From Nocardioides islandensis (GTDB lineage Bacteria; Actinomycetota; Actinomycetes; Propionibacteriales; Nocardioidaceae), in NCBI RefSeq assembly GCF_015352455.1, contig NZ_JADKPN010000003.1, positions 240,567 to 304,566 on the forward strand: a stretch of 64,000 nt of DNA, in the 5' to 3' direction. Below are positions 60,782-64,000 of the stretch, piece by piece (within the stretch, counting starts at the first letter, position 1; each line of letters opens with the position of its first letter). Below the pieces are notes generated by a model. The model was not told the origin of the DNA. It made no database searches and saw nothing but the letters and a program-made list of their open reading frames with translations. A program made the position numbers and the translations under genes.

Positions 60782-63292
60782 ATGTCGCTGGACTTCGCCG
60801 CCATCAACCCGTCGGCCGCCCGCGCCGCGTCCGAAGCGGCCACGGGGGACCTGCCGAGCAGGGCGCAGTACGTCGTCGTCGGCGGTGGCGTGATCGGCAC
60901 GTCGATCGCCTACCACCTGGCGCTGCTGGGCGCGCAGGACGTCGTGCTCCTGGAGCGCAAGCAGCTGACGTCCGGGACGACGTGGCACGCGGCCGGCGAG
61001 ATCGTCTCCGGCGGCACGACCGAGGACGCCCTGTGGATGGCGCGGTACTCCGCCGAGCTCTACGCCCGGCTGGAGGAGGAGACCGGCCTGTCGACGGGGT
61101 TCCGCCGGTGCGGGTACCTCCAGCTCGCCACCACGGCGCGGGCGGACGAGAGCCTGCGCCGCGAGACGGCGTACATGCGCTCGGTCGGGATGACCAAGGA
61201 GGTGCTCTCTCCGAAGGAGGTCGCCGACCTGGTGCCGCTCATGCGCACCGACGACATCGTGCGCGGGTTCTGGACGCCGGACGAGGGTCGCGCCAACCCG
61301 GTGGACGTGACCATGTCGCTGGCCAAGGGTGCGCGGCAGCGCGGCGCCCGGATCTTCGAGGAGACCGAGGTCACCGGGTTCACCATCGTGGACGGTCGCG
61401 TGACCGGCGTCCGTACGCCGCGAGGCGACGTCGAGTGCGAGAAGGTCGTGCTGGCCGCCGGTCTGTGGGGTCGCGAGCTGGCCGCCAAGGCCGGCGTGAC
61501 GGTGCCGCTGCAGGCCGCCGAGCACTACTACCTCCTGACCGAGCCGATCGCGGGCGTGACGCCGGAGTCGGTGCCGGTGATCGAGGACGGCGAGGCCTAC
61601 GGCTACTACCGCGAGGAGGGCGGCGGCCTGCTGGTCGGCATGTTCGAGCCGGTGGCCAAGGCGTGGGCGCTGGACGGGACACCGCGGGAGAGCGCGTTCG
61701 CGGTGCTGCCGCCCGACTGGGACCGGATGGCTCCGTTCCTCGAGGTCGCCATGAAGCGGTTCCCCGCGCTCGAGGACGTCGGCATCCGCACGCTGTTCTG
61801 CGGGCCGGAGAGCTTCACCGACGACCTGTCGCCGATGCTGGGGGAGTCGCCCGAGGTCGACGGCCTGTATCTCGCGTGCGGCCTCAACTCCGTCGGCATC
61901 CTGTCCGGCGGTGGGCTCGGCCACATGATGGCGCAGTGGCTGATCGAGGAGTACCCGCCTCTCGACCTGACCGGGGTCGGTGTCGACCGCGCGCACGAGT
62001 TCCAGGCCACCCGGCTGTTCCGCCAGGAGCGCACGGTGCAGCGGCTCGGGTTCCTGCTCAACGACCTCTCCTGGCCGAACGCCCAGAACGAGCACGCCCG
62101 CGACGTCCGCCGGTCGCCGTACCACCCCCAGCACGTCGCCGACGGTGCGCACTTCGTCGCCGCCAGCGGCTGGGAGTACCCCGACTACTTCGCCGGTCCG
62201 GGCGTCACCCCAACTGTCGAGTGGGGCTTCGAGCGCGGTGAGGCGTTCGAGCGGACGCGGGCCGAGCACCTCCAGGCCCGCGACAGCCTGGCGATGTTCG
62301 ACCTCTCGCTGATGTCTCACCACCTCGTGCAAGGGCCGGCGGCCTCGGCGGTGCTCAACCGGGTGTGCGCCAACGACGTCGACACCGCCGTTGGTCGGGT
62401 CGTGTACACGCAGTGGCTCGACGACCGCGGCGGGATCATCGCCGACGTCACCGTCACGCGTCTCGCCGAGGACCAGTACATGGTGATCAGCGGCGACACC
62501 ATCCACCGCCGCGTGCCCGCGTGGATCCGCCGGCAGACGCGCGACGGGGAGTTCCTCACCGTCACCGACGTCACCGGCGCCTACGCGCTGCTCTCGGTGC
62601 AGGGGCCGCGGTCGCGCGAGGTGCTGCAGTCGCTCAGCCCCGACGAATGGTCGGACTCGGCGTTCCCCTACCTGACCGGGCGGAAGGTGGAGCTCGGCTA
62701 CACCCCGTTGTGGGCGCTGCGCGTGACGTACGTCGGCGAGCTGGGCTGGGACCTGCTCGTGCCGACCGAGTTCGGCGCCACGTTGTACGACCAGCTGCGC
62801 GCGGCCGCCGGGCCGACGTTCCTCCCCACGGGCGTCGGCGCGCTGGAGACGATGCGCCTGGAGAAGGCCTTCCGCGACATGGGCCACGACATCGACTCCA
62901 CCGACACCCCGCTCGAAGCCGGGCTCGGCTTCGCCGTCGCGTGGGACAAGCCGGGAGGGTTCGTCGGCCGCGAGGCGCTGCTCAAGCAGAAGGAGTCGGG
63001 CCCCATGACCAAGCGGCTCGTCAACGTGCTGCTCACCTCGCCCGACCACGACCTGTACGGCGACGAGCCGATCTACTGGGACGGCCAGCCTGTCGGCGTG
63101 GTGCGCAGCGGCGGCTTCGGCCACTCGCTCGGCGCCGCCTGCGGCATCGCCGACGTGACACGCGACGAGGGCTTCGGCCCCGCCGACCTGGCGAGTGGGT
63201 CGTTCGAGATCGACGTGGCAGGGACCCGGGTGCCGACGCAGGTGTCGCTCAAGCCGTTCTTCGACCCGCAGCGTTCGCGGGTGCTGGCCTGA
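60782..63292 (+). CDS. FAD-dependent demethylating dehydrogenase fused to GcvT-type folate domain
   Basis: 836 aa. Residues 28-400: DAO-type FAD domain (AQYVVVGGGVIGTSIAYHLA; LTSGTTWHAAGEIVSGG, where His binds FAD covalently in relatives; LYLACGLNSVGILSGGGLG). About 400-490: FAO-M type linker. About 490-836: aminomethyltransferase GcvT-like domain (DLSLMSHHLVQGPAASAVLN, YTQWLDDRGGIIADVTVTRL, YVGELGWDLLVPTEF, MRLEKAFRDMGHDIDSTDTP, GFGHSLGAACGIA). Such fusions oxidise dimethylglycine, sarcosine or N-methylated amines and pass the C1 unit to tetrahydrofolate. Substrate unknown; the amine context fits. Confidence 0.9.
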   Translation: MSLDFAAINPSAARAASEAATGDLPSRAQYVVVGGGVIGTSIAYHLALLGAQDVVLLERKQLTSGTTWHAAGEIVSGGTTEDALWMARYSAELYARLEEETGLSTGFRRCGYLQLATTARADESLRRETAYMRSVGMTKEVLSPKEVADLVPLMRTDDIVRGFWTPDEGRANPVDVTMSLAKGARQRGARIFEETEVTGFTIVDGRVTGVRTPRGDVECEKVVLAAGLWGRELAAKAGVTVPLQAAEHYYLLTEPIAGVTPESVPVIEDGEAYGYYREEGGGLLVGMFEPVAKAWALDGTPRESAFAVLPPDWDRMAPFLEVAMKRFPALEDVGIRTLFCGPESFTDDLSPMLGESPEVDGLYLACGLNSVGILSGGGLGHMMAQWLIEEYPPLDLTGVGVDRAHEFQATRLFRQERTVQRLGFLLNDLSWPNAQNEHARDVRRSPYHPQHVADGAHFVAASGWEYPDYFAGPGVTPTVEWGFERGEAFERTRAEHLQARDSLAMFDLSLMSHHLVQGPAASAVLNRVCANDVDTAVGRVVYTQWLDDRGGIIADVTVTRLAEDQYMVISGDTIHRRVPAWIRRQTRDGEFLTVTDVTGAYALLSVQGPRSREVLQSLSPDEWSDSAFPYLTGRKVELGYTPLWALRVTYVGELGWDLLVPTEFGATLYDQLRAAAGPTFLPTGVGALETMRLEKAFRDMGHDIDSTDTPLEAGLGFAVAWDKPGGFVGREALLKQKESGPMTKRLVNVLLTSPDHDLYGDEPIYWDGQPVGVVRSGGFGHSLGAACGIADVTRDEGFGPADLASGSFEIDVAGTRVPTQVSLKPFFDPQRSRVLA

Positions 63293-63655
63293 GGCGTCTG
63301 TTCGTCGCTTCCGCTGGTCGAGGAGGGACGGAGTCCAACGCTGGTCGAGGAGGGACGGAGTCCAACGCTGGTCGAGGAGGGACGGAGTCCCGTCACGAGA
63401 CCCGGCGACTCCGGCTTCGGCCTGCGGCCGCGGATGGTTGCGGTTCGTGAAGAACGACAGGGGTGGCTGGTCGCCGTAGGTGGTGGCGGTGGCCAGCTGG
63501 AGGCCGTGGCCGCTGGCAGGTCCGTGGAGGGTCGACCGCTGTGGTCACCGCCCGAGACAACCTCCCGAAAATGGTTGGCCAGTATCTCGGAATCCCGTGT
63601 GGACAAGGGGTTCTGAGGCCCGACCACTGTCGGTGGTCGATGCTTGGATTGATCC
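63293..63655. other. Intergenic region before the DUF222 gene
   Basis: 363 bases. The first third is the tandem repeat at 63312. The rest has no gene I would defend; a 60-codon frame at 63434-63616 lacks a ribosome site. CGACCAC (63621-63627) and GTGGTCG (63633-63639) form a 7-bp hairpin 17 bases before the next ATG. Confidence 0.6.
63312..63404. repeat. Tandem 27-bp repeat of the GCTGGTCGAGGAGG family
   Basis: Identical units CGCTGGTCGAGGAGGGACGG... at 63312-63338 and 63339-63365, and a third from 63366 that ends in CCCGTCACGAGACC (63389-63402), the inner arm of the 55916 element. Shows local head-to-tail duplication of half of the palindromic element. Confidence 0.85.
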
Positions 63656-64000
63656 ATGTCCAGCCGGTCCGAGGCCCCGATCGCGGCGATCAACGCCGCC
63701 CTCGACGACCTCGCCGGCGTGGACCCGACCTACCTCACCACCAGTGAGAAGAAGACACTCCTGACCGACCTCTCCCGGGTCATCGCCCGAGCCGAAGCCG
63801 CCCGAGTCCGTGCCCTCGCGGCCGCGGAGGACATCGCGGTCGAGACCGGCGCCCGGTCCACCGCCCACTGGCTCGCGGCCGAGACCCGCGACGGGATCGG
63901 CCAGGTCCGGCTCCGCGAGAAGCTCGCCCACCACCCCGGCACCCGGATCGTCGACGCGATGAGTAATGGAGCAGTGCAGGTCGCGCAGGCCCGGGAGATC
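63656..64000 (+). CDS. DUF222 / 13E12-type HNH endonuclease-like protein (5' part)
   Basis: The ATG at 63656 opens a frame to the right edge (115 codons seen). PTYLTTSEKKTLLTDLSRVI, ARVRALAAAEDIAVETGARS and HWLAAETRDGIGQVRLREKL are typical of the DUF222 N-terminal region of actinobacterial 13E12-repeat/HNH proteins, such as many multi-copy genes in mycobacteria and Nocardioides. The HNH nuclease domain would lie beyond the window. The absence of a stop inside the window is why this frame is easily missed. Confidence 0.8.
   Translation, partial: MSSRSEAPIAAINAALDDLAGVDPTYLTTSEKKTLLTDLSRVIARAEAARVRALAAAEDIAVETGARSTAHWLAAETRDGIGQVRLREKLAHHPGTRIVDAMSNGAVQVAQAREI

Noticed and set aside
60755..63124. 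789-codon minus-strand frame opposite the FAD/GcvT gene
   Set aside because: Composition (Arg/Gly/His/Val-rich, no motif) is typical of antisense frames in high-GC DNA; the plus strand holds a clear multidomain enzyme.
63312..63390. Regular 27-bp repeats as a CRISPR array
   Set aside because: Units are directly adjacent without spacers, and the same sequence occurs as palindromes elsewhere; no cas gene.
63434..63616. Possible 60-aa gene before the DUF222 gene
   Set aside because: No ribosome site, low-complexity Gly run and no conserved motif; kept only as a note.

Overview
The window is chromosomal DNA from a high-GC actinobacterium, most likely Nocardioides or another Nocardioidaceae. The signs are very high GC with many GTG starts, a DUF2469 gene after rnhB, a BTAD/SARP-type regulator fused to a STAND NTPase, alanine/glutamate-rich tails on S16 and S2, and a DUF222/13E12-type HNH gene at the right edge. 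The genus is an inference from gene content and style; no rRNA is present to confirm it.

Layout. 1-14178: the end of ffh, a small NYN-like gene, a frameshifted DNA glycosylase, accessory genes (GtrA, amidohydrolase, small secreted protein, SARP-STAND-propeller regulator, HExxH protease), then the translation operon rpsP-khpA-rimM-trmD and rplS. In this operon trmD is fused in frame to a GNAT acetyltransferase domain. 14226-16832: two tandem signal peptidases I, rnhB and DUF2469. 16885-22026: two TadE/TadG-like surface modules, each with a GTCTAGAC palindrome at nearly the same distance upstream. 22201-26711: yraN, yifB (comM), dprA, an unknown 135-aa gene and a xerC-type recombinase, all overlapping or tightly packed. 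26708-32047: an M23 peptidase on the minus strand, then rpsB-tsf-pyrH-frr-cdsA.

32071-36120 lies between cdsA and rlmN. It holds a divergent Lgt paralogue, a cysteine-rich radical SAM protein resembling the MJ0619/tetraether-synthase (Tes) family, and four small membrane proteins. I regard this as the best candidate for an undescribed system, probably a membrane-lipid or lipoprotein-lipid modification. 36180-44092 holds rlmN, a GNAT, a secreted protein, a LOG-family protein, a RIO-type kinase, an M1 aminopeptidase and a membrane protein.

44162-63292 is largely amine metabolism: a FAD amine oxidase, an Lrp regulator, a PotD-PotA-PotB-PotC importer, a class III aminotransferase, agmatinase, a YtcJ-like amidohydrolase, an aminobutyraldehyde dehydrogenase, a saccharopine-dehydrogenase-like enzyme and an FAD/GcvT-type demethylating dehydrogenase. 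Together they could take up agmatine or putrescine and convert agmatine to putrescine, 4-aminobutanal and GABA. An LCP-family cell-wall gene and several copies of one interspersed repeat (core GCTGGTCGAGGAGG) are scattered through this part.

Promoters. Several genes seem to have leaderless promoters, with a -10 hexamer ending 6-7 bases before the start codon. These support the starts chosen for the SARP regulator, lepB2, the M1 peptidase, agmatinase and the FAD/GcvT gene. No tRNA, rRNA, CRISPR array, transposase or prophage was seen.
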